Shown: one piece after another, positions 11,101-21,708 of the stretch
How the letters are laid out: every line of letters begins with the position of its first letter
Numbering within the stretch: position 1 is the stretch's first letter
Assembly: GCF_000151315.2 (NCBI RefSeq)
Contig: NW_011887295.1
Coordinates: 1,605,914-1,669,913, forward strand
Direction of reading: 5' to 3'
Length of the DNA stretch: 64,000 bases
Source: Capsaspora owczarzaki ATCC 30864
Lineage: Eukaryota > Opisthokonta > Filasterea
The notes under the pieces: model-generated
Told to the model about the DNA's origin: nothing
The model's database searches: none
Seen by the model: only the letters and a program-made list of their open reading frames with translations
Program-made: the position numbers and the translations under genes

Positions 11101-13661
11101 GGTTGAAGTGAAGCCAGAGGCCGTGGCGTAGATGCCAATGCCGCCAGCAATGGTCACATCGTCGGCGGCGGGGGAATCAGTCGCTCCGCCATCGGAATCG
11201 AGCGACACGGCCTTGCCGCCAGCACCGCCTCGCATGCGTGCGAGCGCTCTGACGTCCCAGATCTTGACAGACTTGTCGAGCGACGTGGTTGCCAACCTCG
11301 ACCCGTCGGGCGAGAAGCTGGCAGAGAGAACAGAGTTGGTGTGGTCTTGCAAAACATTCAGAGGGTTGGTGATAATGGGCGGGGAGGAGGCGCCCACTCC
11401 AGCGGCGGCAACGGCGGCCAGGATCTGCGGGATTGACCAAAGACGGACGGATCGATCAAACCCACACGAGACGAGCAAGGTACCGTCGGGCGAAAACACG
11501 ACATAGTTGACGGCACCCTTGTGGCTGGCCAGAGTGGCGACAAGCTGCACAGTGACCGTTCCCCCGGCGGCAGATGAGGTGGCGTATCTCCACAGCTTGA
11601 TGGAGCCGTCGCCAGACGCGGTAGCAATCAGCGGATCTCTCGGTCCGAACGTCGCGTAGTTGATGGGCCCATCGTGGCCAGTACCTGTGGCCAAGCAGGT
11701 TCCCGTGTTGGAGTCCCACAGCTTGAATGTCTTGTCCCAAGAGCTCGTCAGAATCATTTTTCCAGTGCGTGGTTGGAAGCAGCAGGACTTGACCGTGTGG
11801 CTGTGGCCAGTGAGCTCGAGGAGGGTTTCGCATGTGGCCGCATCCCACACACAGACCGGCCCCAGCGCGGCGGAGCTCACCACGCGCTTCCCATCGGGAC
11901 TGAACGCGCAACAAACCACGGCTTTGACGTGTCGGTAAAAGTTTGGGGTGGGTTCGATCTGCGAGTCAATCACGCGCAAACCATAGTCCTCCGTCGCATA
12001 GCTGCACAGCAAGCGCGAGCCGTCGAGAGAAAAGACGGCGTTGAGCAGGCTGCCCAAAGCGGCAAGACTGGCCACAAAAGTGGGGTTGACGCCTCCGGAG
12101 ACGGCCGCACTCGCTGCAGAAAGGGCACTGCTGCCTGTGGAAAAGCCACCAGGGCTCGTCGGAGACTGTGGCATGGGCGATGCGGAGAAATCGCCGCTTC
12201 CCGAGTAGTCGCTAGCCGCGACAGGGATCAAGGCGTGAGTGGTCATGTCGAGGCGGCGCAGCATGGCGCCGCAGCTCACATCCCAAAGGAACACCAGACC
12301 AGAGGACGAGGCCGAGACAATCTGGGACGAGTCTGGGGAGAATTCAACCGTGATGCGACCGGACGTTGCAGGGGCATGGCCGTAGAAGGAGCGGATGAGC
12401 ACGCCAGACGCTGGATTCCACAGGCCCACAACACCGTCCAGCGAGGCGGAGGCCACCAACGGCGAGCTGATGGACGGCGACCACGCGCAGGCGACAACCG
12501 CTGCCGAGTGCCCGATCAGGATGTGGTTGCACTGGCCCGTTGCCGCCGACCAAATGCGCAGAGTCGTGTCCTTGGATGCGGTCAGAACACGGCGACCTCC
12601 CGGCGAAAAGCGACACATAATGATGGACGCCGTGTGGCCCGAGAACTGACGAATCTCTTGACCGGACGAGGCGAAAAACAGCGCCGCGACGTGCTGGCGC
12701 GCATCGGACGAGGCAGCCACCAGGAACGCGCCAGAGTCGTGGGTGGCATCAATGCCGTTCTCGTCCAGACGGTCTGTCGAGATGGGCGGGACAACCGACT
12801 CGAGTGCCTGGATGGCAGGGCTAAAGTGGAGCGAGGTCATGTTGACCTTGGCGGCCAAACCTCCGAGCTTGCTAACGCGGTTTCCGGTCGAAGCCTCGAG
12901 CACGTACACAGAGGTGTCCCAGGCTGCGGAGGCAATGCGCTTGCCATCGGGCGAGACGGCCACACTGTCCACACCCTCCGTATGCAGGCCACGCACAACG
13001 CTGACGGCCGGCGGCGAGGGACTGGCGGGTTTGCGCTCTGCCAGCTGCTGCTGGGAACTCGTTTCGACCTGGTCGAGCGGCTGGGCGGTCTGCGAGTGCC
13101 ACAGGCGCAAGGTCGTGTCGCGGGAGCCCGTCACAAGCCACGACTGGTCGGGTGCAAACACTGCCGACGCAATGGCCTTCGTGTGCCCTTGCCCAACAAC
13201 AACAGCAGCAGCAGCAGCAGCGGTAGATTTCGCATCGGGCGTGGAGAGCGTCGCTCCCGCCGCACCCGCCACACCTGCCGCCGCCGCAGCACCAGACCCC
13301 GCAGTCGCCGTCATGGCGTGCGAGTGCAGAGTCGCGGGGCTGTTTGTCGCTGCGTCGGTCAGGTTGTTGCTGTTGTTGTCGGCGAACAGCGGATTCGGCG
13401 AGTCAGGGCGTGAGAGTGGGCTGACGGTGCCGCTGCCAGGGTCGCCGCCACCCAGCATCACACCCGCGCCCGCGTCGCCCGCTGCTGCTGCTGCTGCTGC
13501 TGCTGCATTCGAGCGGTGGGTTGCAGCGAGCGAGCCCAGGAAGAGCTGCATCTTGACTGCGCGCACTCGCTGGATGGCTTCGATGCCAGCGGATACTTCT
13601 TCAGCTGCTGCTGTTGCTGTTGCTGCTGCTGCGGGATCCGCGTCGAGCTGCTTGAGCTCCA

Positions 13662-13695
<34 letters not shown>

Positions 13696-13704
13696 ATGAC
13701 TCAT
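8133..13704 (-). CDS. Double WD40 propeller - ankyrin - TRP-like cation channel fusion
   Basis: Three exons (9407-13704, 8606-9213, 8133-8470) splice in frame to 1747 residues. After a poly-Gln start and an Ala/Gly-rich linker come about 14 WD40-type blades (roughly residues 175-950; for example GHTASIIMCRFSPGGRRVL and GHSHTVKSCCFQP), enough for two seven-bladed propellers. Ankyrin-like repeats follow (GRRTVVHRAAERGNNDLLGA; DSEGETAIDVALVRNHKSTV). Next is a six-helix ion-channel region: S1 FLWWLLWYTCFVVLYTIV, S2-S5 in exon 2, then a pore loop containing ILLGDFDF and an S6 ending VILLNVLIALLSDSY with a post-S6 EVEWR motif. The GTGCGT donor at 8605 was chosen because it restores the TRP-family LNVLIALLSDSY motif and keeps frame. 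The product should be a plasma- or endomembrane cation channel with large cytosolic propellers. The TRP family is established; the WD40 fusion is what the sequence shows; gating and ligand are unknown. Confidence 0.9.
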
Positions 13705-13954
13705 TTTTGTAGATCAAAACAAGCAAAGAAACAGAAAGAAAGAAAAGAAAGAAAAAAGATAAAAAAGATCAAAAAAACCAAAACAAACACTGAAATCAGA
13801 TCTGTTATTTGTCTCTGTTTTTGTTCTTTTGAATGTTGATCATTTTGGAATGCTGTCATGCAAAAAAAAAAATAAAAGTTTGATCAAAGATTGGAAGAGT
13901 TTGAAAGAAAAAAAACCGAAGAAGAAGAAGAAGAAGAAGAAGAAGAAGAAGAAG

Positions 13955-13985
<31 letters not shown>

Positions 13986-14285
13986 TGTAAATCAACGAAA
14001 GGGAATGAACGGAATACTGTAAAAGCAATGCGAAAAGAGACGGATAGAGAGAGCAATCGACAACACACTCTCATCAGCTATCTATCTATCTCTCTCTCTC
14101 GGTGCACTGTTTGAGCGAAAGTCGGCATCTGGGGGGGGGGTGTCTGAGAATTCTGGAGCAACGACGGATGACTTGAGTCTTCAGTCTTCAGTCTTCTTCA
14201 CTTTTCCATCTCTCCGTACTCATCGTCTGAAATCTGAAAGAACACACACACTAACACACATTAACACACATTAACACACCCATCG
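13705..14285. promoter_or_regulatory. Divergent promoter region with (GAA)22 tract
   Basis: 581 bases between the start codons of the channel gene (-) and the phosphatase gene (+). It contains a perfect (GAA)22 run at 13918-13983, a TATC/CT-rich run at about 14078-14100 and a G9 run at about 14132. No gene is seen. Confidence 0.6.
13918..13983. repeat. (GAA)22 trinucleotide repeat
   Basis: 66 bases of perfect GAA, a purine-pyrimidine mirror tract able in principle to form triplex DNA, located between two divergent genes. Confidence 0.97.
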
Positions 14286-15223
14286 ATGAGCGACTCGAAG
14301 GGCATCTTGTTTGTCTGCTTTGGTAAGCCAAATCCGTTTTTTTGCCAAAGCGTCTCAGACATTGTCATCAAAACAGAGCTCACATCCCATTGCTGCTGGT
14401 GCAACAGGGAACATTTGCCGTTCGCCGATGGCCGAGGCGCTCTGTGCACACCTGCTTCGGGCGTCAGAGCAAGTGGAGCAAACCGCATCTGCATCAACAC
14501 AGCCGCACTCGCGGTCGCTGCGGTGGTTTGTGGGCTCGGCAGCCACCTCCGATTGGAACGACGGCCAGCAACCCGATCCACGGACATTTAAAATCTGCCG
14601 CCACCACGGCGTCTTCCTCTCGCACGTCTGTCGACAGGTATGAACATCGTTCATGCCTGTATCAGGAGTTTTTTTCGGGGGCGGGCGGTCGGCGGTGATG
14701 GCTTGAAGTGTGTCGAGTTTGGTGACTGACGCTCTTCGTGCTCAAACGTGGTTTCAGGTCGTCGAGGATGATTTCGATCACTACGACTTCATCCTGGCCA
14801 TGGACCGAGAAAACTACAAGTATTTGCAGACAATGAAGGTTTGGAGCTGAAGAGCTTTTGAGTGTTAATCGCTGTCAAGGCTGTTTTGGCCTATTTGTTT
14901 TCTCACCTCGTCTTGTTTGTCTCTCGCTCTCTCTCATTTAGGCTGGCTCGTCCAAAGGCGCACGACTTGAACTGCTGGGCGATTACGACCCTAAAGGCGT
15001 TCGTGAGATTCTGGACCCGTTTTATGCAAGTCGCCAATGATTGAAAGTTGTGTTTGCATTTTGTTTCCCCATCCGTTGATGTGTGGTTGTTGCTCACCCC
15101 GATCTTGCTGCTTTGCTTGTGTAGGGCGATGAACAAGACTTTGAAAATGTGTATCAGCACATATTGCGATGCCTAAAGCCATTTTTGACAAAGCACTGCA
15201 ATCGTCCGTTTGTGTTTCAATAA
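14286..15223 (+). CDS. ACP1: Low-molecular-weight protein tyrosine phosphatase
   Basis: Five exons (14286-14322, 14408-14637, 14758-14838, 14942-15025, 15125-15223) give 176 residues with every phase consistent. The catalytic P-loop CFGNICRS (C-x5-R-S, Cys11 to Ser18) is split by intron 1. The general acid is in the LGDYDPKG motif (Asp132), followed by REILDPFYG and DFENVYQHILRCLKPF, all standard for the family, which dephosphorylates phosphotyrosine in the cytosol. Compared with the usual length of about 158 residues there is an insertion of about 18 residues after the P-loop region (about residues 28-60). Intron 4 begins with GC (exon end at 15025) rather than GT. The stop codon TAA lies inside an AATAAA hexamer (15219-15224), so the polyadenylation signal may overlap the end of the ORF. 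Confidence 0.95.
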
Positions 15224-15443
15224 AGTCGGCGGATGGCCAAGGCTCCGTTTTTCACTCTGTTGTTACTTCAACACACATACATACACAAACACAAACACCA
15301 AAAACCCCAGCCCTACTGTGTGTGTTGAATTGTTGACTTTTTCCATCCTTCATTCCGATAAAAAAAAAATCATCCACAGAACAGAACACTTGACATGAAG
15401 GGAGGGCACAGCATTGTTCAAAAGAACAAAAAAGCACGTCGTC

Positions 15444-18400
15444 TTAGACTCGGGTGATGGAGAGCTGGAAAGTGCGGATCTGCATGGGCTGCAGAGTCAC
15501 CGAGATGCCAGCATCAATGGACTTGAAGAAGGCCTCCTGAGCCTTGTTCTCAGCGACAGCAGTGTGGCTCCACTGCAGACGCGAGACTTGAGACGAGCGC
15601 TGGTTGGCAGACAGGTTGTACTCGACGGCACTGGTGACAGTCAGAACAGAGGGGTCAAACAAGGTCGACAGGTCGAGCGTGACGGGGCCAGAGTACTTGG
15701 TGTCTTCGTTCACTTCGTAGAAGTGCTCCAGGCGAAGCAACACCTCCAGATGCGACGGGCCGTACGGGAGGATTTCGAAGGTGAGCAGGTGAATGTTCGG
15801 GGGCAGGGGGCTGTCCAGGGCAGTCCAGGACGTGACGTGGTTGGCAACGTAGGTGGCCACATCCGTGGAGAGGGGCGCAAGAGCCATAGCGACAGGGTGG
15901 GCGATGAGGACGGCAGAGGGGTGGACGGCACGCGGCGAGAGCGCGGCAGTCTCGAGCGTGACGTACATGATGCCACGAATGACAAGACCAGTGCCAAGCA
16001 GGCCCGTCTCGTTCAGCGGCTCGCCAACACCACGAGAATCGTCGTAGAAGAGGCGACGGTGGACCATGAGCTCGAGCTGGCCGTCGGCGAGGGAAGAGCC
16101 GCCCATCGAGCGGTCGGTCAGGATGGAGAGCTGACGGTTGTTGGTCTTGTCGATCGTGTGGATGCGCGAGTTGACGGGGTAGTAGTTTCCGGCAACCGGC
16201 TCGGTGACGTTGAGCTTCCAAGTGGGGCGGTAGTTGAGGTCACGGCGCTGCATCTCGCGGCCGTTGGCGTCAGTGTAGAACGTGCCGCCAGAAGCCAGAT
16301 CGCTCGAGAAGCGAGTAATGACCTCCTTGCCTTCCGGAATGTCGTAGGGAATGGGGCCGATGGTGTACTCAAACTCGACGTCGTTGTCGCCATCGTACAG
16401 GCGGACAATCTGGGTGACCCAGTTCGAGAAGACCTGGCGGACCTCCTGGAAGACGCTGCCGCGAACGACAGTCACGCCAATAGGGGCGGCATTGACGGGG
16501 AAGACGGCAGTGCGGTTGGGACGGAAAATGTACGCGCCAGACGCCTGCTCGTCGTCGGAGGTGCCCCAGGACGAGTTGTAGTAGAAAAAGTCTTGGGTGA
16601 CGGCAGAGGAGATTTGGCTAATCTTGTTGGTGAGGGACTTGAGGCGACCAGTGTTTCCGTCAAAGGTGACGATAACGTTCTGGTTCTCCATGGTCACGTC
16701 AGCCTTGGGCGCAAAGCTCTCGGCACCAGTGTCGATAAACTCCTCAGCGCTGCGAATCTTCTCGACAGCGGCAGTCTCGAGAGCGACATCCTCGCCGTTG
16801 GGGCCGGAAGTGCGGTTGACAAAGTAGGTGGCAAAGCCAAAGCCGGTGGTGGGGACGGCAAAGACAAGGAGGTAGTTGGCGGCAGCGGCAGCTTCCTCGC
16901 CGAGAATCTCGGCGCGAAGGCGCTGGGTCTCGAAAGGCATGCTCACGACCTGCGAGGGAATCACAAGGCCCTTCTCGTCATAGACAGCATACGAGCCGAA
17001 CGGGACGGGGAAGCGAGGAAGGTGGGCACGAGCAAAGCCAACGGGGTTGTAGACAACCAGGGTAAAGTTGGCGCTGGTCTCGCTCATTGCGCAAATGCTC
17101 ACGTTGAGCAGCGGGCACTGGACAAACTCGGTCACGCTGGGGCCAGAGACAAACGTCAAGTCGCCGAGAGCACGGTTGATGACAGTCTCGCACTCGGACA
17201 GACCTTCCGAGACGCGGCGAGCATAGTCGTAGGCAACGTGCTGCTTGGAGGTGCCAGAGACACCGTCGTGGTGCTGCAGGACGGCCACGGCCAGGTTGAG
17301 CTGCTCAGAGTTGGCGAGGTTGGAGTGGCCACGGACGGCCTCGAGCTGCTTGCACGACTGGAGGAAGGCGGACGACGTGCGCTCAAAGCCCTTGAGCGCG
17401 ATGCGCGAGGTAAAGTAGCCAGTCCAGTAGGCGTGCGGGCCGTCGGCGTACGGGAAAAAGTCGTCCGTCTTGTACGACCAGGTCAGGTTGGCGGCATGGA
17501 GCGAGTCGAGGTAGATGGACGGGGTCGAGTAGAAGACGTTGACGCGGCCATCGGCGTTCACGTAGTGGATGAGCTTGTCAAGGTTCTTGAACCACAGGCG
17601 AGCGTTCGAGTACTGGAAATCCGAGCCCATGGTGAGCTGGATGTTGTTGGTGCGGTAGTGCTGGGCCTGGTCGAGGCAGGCGGCAACAAAGTCGTTCACG
17701 CGCTCCTCAACGTTGACGTCCTCGAGGCGGAAGTCGTCCTGGATGGAATCGTCGCCGCAGTACTGGTCAAAGCAAAACCCATCCGGAGGGTTGTAGCCGT
17801 TGTAGTTGACGCCGGCAAAGATCTCCGAGGCGGCACCAAGCGACGAGCTGCCGCGCCAAATCATCTCCATGTCCTTGTCCTTGAGGCGGCGGTCCTTGTC
17901 CTGGTAGTCGATGCGGCCAAAGAAGAAGCCGTCAAAGCTCATCTGGGCAAACAGCGAGGCAAACTCGTTCGAGTGGCCGAACGGGTCAATGTGCCAGCCA
18001 ATGCGCGGCTTGACGCCGAACGTGTTGAGCAAGAAGCGATGGCCGAGCGTCATCTGATCGATGGTGGCAACGTAGTGGGTGGCGGCCTCGTCCGACATGA
18101 CAATGCCTCCGTTGATAAACTCGAGGCGGCCCTGCTGGACGTACTCCTTGACGCGCTTCTGCGTGTCCTCGTCCTGCTCCTGCCACCAGCGCGAGAAAAA
18201 GTAGATTTCGACGTAGATGAACTTGCGATCCGGGTTGAGCTCGAGCTCTTGCATGACCGTGTCGAGCACAAACTGGACCTTGGCGTCCTGGATTGAGTTG
18301 TTCAAGCCGGCGTAGTATTGGTCGGGGTTTTTGAGCCAGCCGCTGATCAGAGAGCAACACAAAAACAAAAAAGCGACGGGATTGGATGCAAGGTGAGTTA

Positions 18401-18904
18401 CAAAGTGCAACGTGCATGAGTGCATGAGTATTGAGTGGGATGTGGGATGGAGGATGGAGTGAGTGAAATGAGCAATCGAGTCACAAGCACCAATCTGATT
18501 CTCTTCGTCCCAACGCCGGGCACCGTGGCGTTTCTACTGCGTATTTATTGGGTTGATGTTACGGTCCACTGTGGAAGATGCACAGCCCGTGTGTCCGACT
18601 CGGAAAGAGAGGGCAAGTGAGGGGGTGACTTACACGTCGTCGTGAGTGTGTGCGACCAAGTGCACGTTGAGCTTGCCAGCCATCGGGCCGCCGGAGGTGT
18701 TGTACTTGGGGGCGCTCCTCGCAGGCAGCGCGAGCGAGCACTGTTACACAAGGGATGGGCAATGGATGAGAAAACGAGCAGAAAACAACCAAACAAAACA
18801 AAAAATCGATTAGAGGCGAGGTTGGCAAAACATAGCCGCGAACACAGCGAAAGAGTATCAAAGAAGCAGGTTTTAAACCACTAAACGATACCAACAATTT
18901 GTTT

Positions 18905-18948
<44 letters not shown>

Positions 18949-19524
18949 TCTTTCGTTTTGATTACAGAGCGCGATCGCCTGCCAAAAGCGCCGGCCACAC
19001 GACTCCACAAAACAACAACCCAGCTTCATAATTGAGAGTGAAGTCCACAAAGTGGTGATGGGGTGATGATGATGAGCCGCCGGCCATTGATAATTAAAGC
19101 CTCGTTCACGCTGCTCGAGCAAAAGCGGTTGTTGATGGGAGGGCAGTGCATGGCAGAAGTCTAGTGAAGAGCAGGACGAAAAAAACGATCGCACGTCTCT
19201 GCTTGATAAAGTCGCGGAACGGAGGAAGACGAGGATGAGGATGGATGAGGATGGATGAGGATGGAGGAGCGGGTCAAGGGAAAAACGGGTTGATGTTGAT
19301 TCAGCCATCGGCCAAATCATTAAAAGAAGCCTCGTCCCCCCCCCACGCCCGACTCGACCGTTCCCAAGCAAGACACACTCACTCACACAGATAGATAGAG
19401 ATGTGTATGAGCAGCAAGCGGAAACGCAGGCATAGGAGATGAAGAAGGGAAGAAAAGTAAGGTTTACCGTTGCAAGGGCAGCGAAAATGCACACTGCCAC
19501 AAATACAGCAGAACGCAATGTCAT
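15444..19524 (-). CDS. MAN2B1: Lysosomal alpha-mannosidase (GH38)
   Basis: Exons 19468-19524, 18634-18740 and 15444-18342 join in frame to 1020 residues, the usual size of lysosomal GH38 mannosidases. Exon 1 encodes a hydrophobic signal peptide (MTLRSAVFVAVCIFAALAT). The zinc-binding HTHDD (residues 50-54) is split from GWLK by intron 2. The nucleophile motif GWHIDPFGHS follows (Asp174), then DGFFFGRIDYQDKDRR, MGSDFQYSNARLWFKN and LQHHDGVSGTSKQHVA. The enzyme hydrolyses alpha-D-mannosides during N-glycan breakdown in the lysosome or vacuole. Several N-glycosylation sequons such as NLTW are visible. Intron 1 carries a 39-base T run (18907-18945) and GGATGA-type repeats at about 19230-19265. 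The downstream neighbour is convergent, so the 3' flank is only 220 bases. Confidence 0.96.
18907..18945. repeat. T39 homopolymer in alpha-mannosidase intron 1
   Basis: 39 consecutive T on the + strand, which reads poly-A in the transcript sense of the mannosidase gene. It is one of the longest homopolymers in the window. Confidence 0.9.
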
Positions 19525-19656
19525 GGTGAAGAAAGAAGAAAGAAAAAGATGGACTGAGTTTCTTACGAGACGACGAGACGTCGAGACTTTGAGAGCCGAA
19601 AAAAGGCAAAAAAGGTGTTCTTTTTAATGGTTATGACACATCAACAACAAAAGACT

Positions 19657-21112
19657 TTACAAAAAGTCGGGGCGAGTCAACGCGGGAATGCGCTTCATTT
19701 CAAGCAGGTTTTTGCCGTGTTTGAGCGCAACATCTCGTGCTGTCTGCTGCGAGTACAATGAAAACACGGTGGCTCGGACAATGTTGTGGTAGTTTCGCTT
19801 GCTGTTGATAACCGTGGCAGTCAGGTCGGAGATGCCGGCAAGTTCGGCAATCATGCGAATGACACCGTGGCAGACCAAGCCGTGGCCTAGATCCACAAAG
19901 CAACAGGACAAAAGGAAGAGTCAGCCACATGAGACATATCGCACAAGCAACCAGCAGTGAGTGCAAACAGCCGTGCGGAATTGCTTGCTCACCTTGAGGC
20001 GCAGGCCACATTTTGACCAGCGATCGGCCTTCCTTATTTTCCATAGGGTGGTAAATGGTGTGCATATTGAAGCGAGGAATGGGGTACAAGTTGTGACATG
20101 CTTGAATAATCGCCTTGTGCACGGCCTGCTGCGCAACAGCGTCCTGTCAAAGCGAAAACAGAAAAGACAAAAAAACAAACCAAAAAAATCGAGTCAACTG
20201 GCAAAACAAACAACTGCCCAGAAAACAAACAAGCGAGCATACCTTGGACATGCCAAAGCCAATCACACCGCGGCCATTGCCGACAAGCGCGAGCGCTTGC
20301 ATCATGTGACGACGACCCGTGCGCAGCATGGTCGACACACGTTTGACCTCAACCAGGCGGACTTGGAAGCCGCGCGAGATGACGTGCACCATGGCTTTTG
20401 TGCGAATCGACAGCGGGTTGGTTGGGTGGTAAATGTCTGCGGCGGCCTCAATGCGACGTGCGTGCGCCTCTTCGTCCGTGGGCATGGCCTAGTGGCGAGG
20501 ATGTTCAAAAAGAGAAACCGGTGATGAGCAACAACGACCGGGTGACACATACACACACACGCAAAAAGTGCGAAAACAGACCAACAACAAGAAATCTTCA
20601 CCTTGTCTTCGAGGGCTTTCAAATCAATCTGCAAGTCTTCCAGGCCAGAGCCAGCAAGACTGGATGTGCCGCGCGCCGAATCTGGCAGATTACGGAGCTG
20701 GCGAAGGAACTTGAGGTTTGGGAGGAGCTCCGAGCGCGATTTGGGTTCGTCGTCGGGCTCGCGCGCCTGGCTTTGCTCTTCGAGGTGGTCTCGGACAATC
20801 TCCTCGACGACCTGCTGGGACGGCCGGAAGACGACGTTGCGCTCAATTCGGTCTGTCAGGCGTCGGTTGCGCTGCTCGAGCGGCGTTGCGGCGTCCTGCT
20901 TGTTCCAGAGGGCGATCTGCTGCTTGCGACTGAGCGTCGAGGCAGCCTGGCCCCACTCGCGCTTGGTCGGTCTGCGCGCGGTCTGGCCCTCAAGTCCCGG
21001 CGCCTGCAATCCGCCCTTGTACGCAGCACGGACGACTGGGCGGTAGCTGCGTCGCGGGCCAGGCAGGGTGTCGCGCACCTGGCTGCTCTGCTGTGCTCCG
21101 GCTGCGCTCGTG

Positions 21113-21144
<32 letters not shown>

Positions 21145-21492
21145 AGGCGTTGATGATGATGATGATGCACCTTTCGATCCTAAGTCGCCGCACACACACA
21201 CAAACCGTCCGTCAATCCAAACGAAGCAAAACGAGGCAAAAAAAAAAAAAAAAAAAAAAAAAAAAGCGCGATCTCGACACATGCACTCTCCATTGCAGCT
21301 CCATTGGACTTCCATTGGACAGCGTCTCCGTTGACCGAACGAGCCGCACCAAGACCAAAAGCAACAAAACAAAAGCAACGTACCGGATGGGCCTGTGGTG
21401 CTGCCGGCGTGGGCGACAGAGCCAGCAGCGCATGTCCAGAGGCTTCGTCCACTGCTCAGCAGAACCAGCCGCGGTGGAAGACCGACCAGCAT
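19657..21492 (-). CDS. MRPS5: Mitochondrial small-subunit ribosomal protein uS5m
   Basis: Five exons (21384-21492, 20602-21179, 20243-20488, 19993-20143, 19657-19886) give 437 residues with consistent phases. The first exon is Arg/Ser/Leu-rich without acidic residues (MLVGLPPRLVLLSSGRS), as expected of a mitochondrial targeting sequence. The S5 N-terminal domain is FQVRLVEVKRVSTMLRTGRR through ALVGNGRGVIGFGMSK. The C-terminal domain follows from GHGLVCHGVIRMIAELAGISDLTATV. An Ala/Thr/Ser-rich linker and a charged alpha-helical extension precede the core, as in animal MRPS5. Intron 1 contains a long poly-T tract in transcript sense (+ strand A at 21240-21265). The gene lies 132 bases downstream of the mannosidase start in the same orientation. 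Confidence 0.93.
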
Positions 21493-21665
21493 GATAGAAA
21501 AAAAAAAAAAAAAAAAAAAGGGAACGAGTGAGCTTGCATTTGTAGATCTGTTGTGATGAAGGGTGAATATGACATGCATGTCAAATGAGAAAGCGGGGGT
21601 TTGCTGTGAAAGTACAGTATGCTATTAGTAGAATGTAAAAAGAATTAAAAAATCACGAAAAACTC

Positions 21666-21701
<36 letters not shown>

Positions 21702-21708
21702 GAGGGGC

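Noticed and set aside
15414-18296. 960-codon open frame on the plus strand
   Set aside because: It is the antisense of the alpha-mannosidase exon; GC-biased codon use keeps the opposite frame open.
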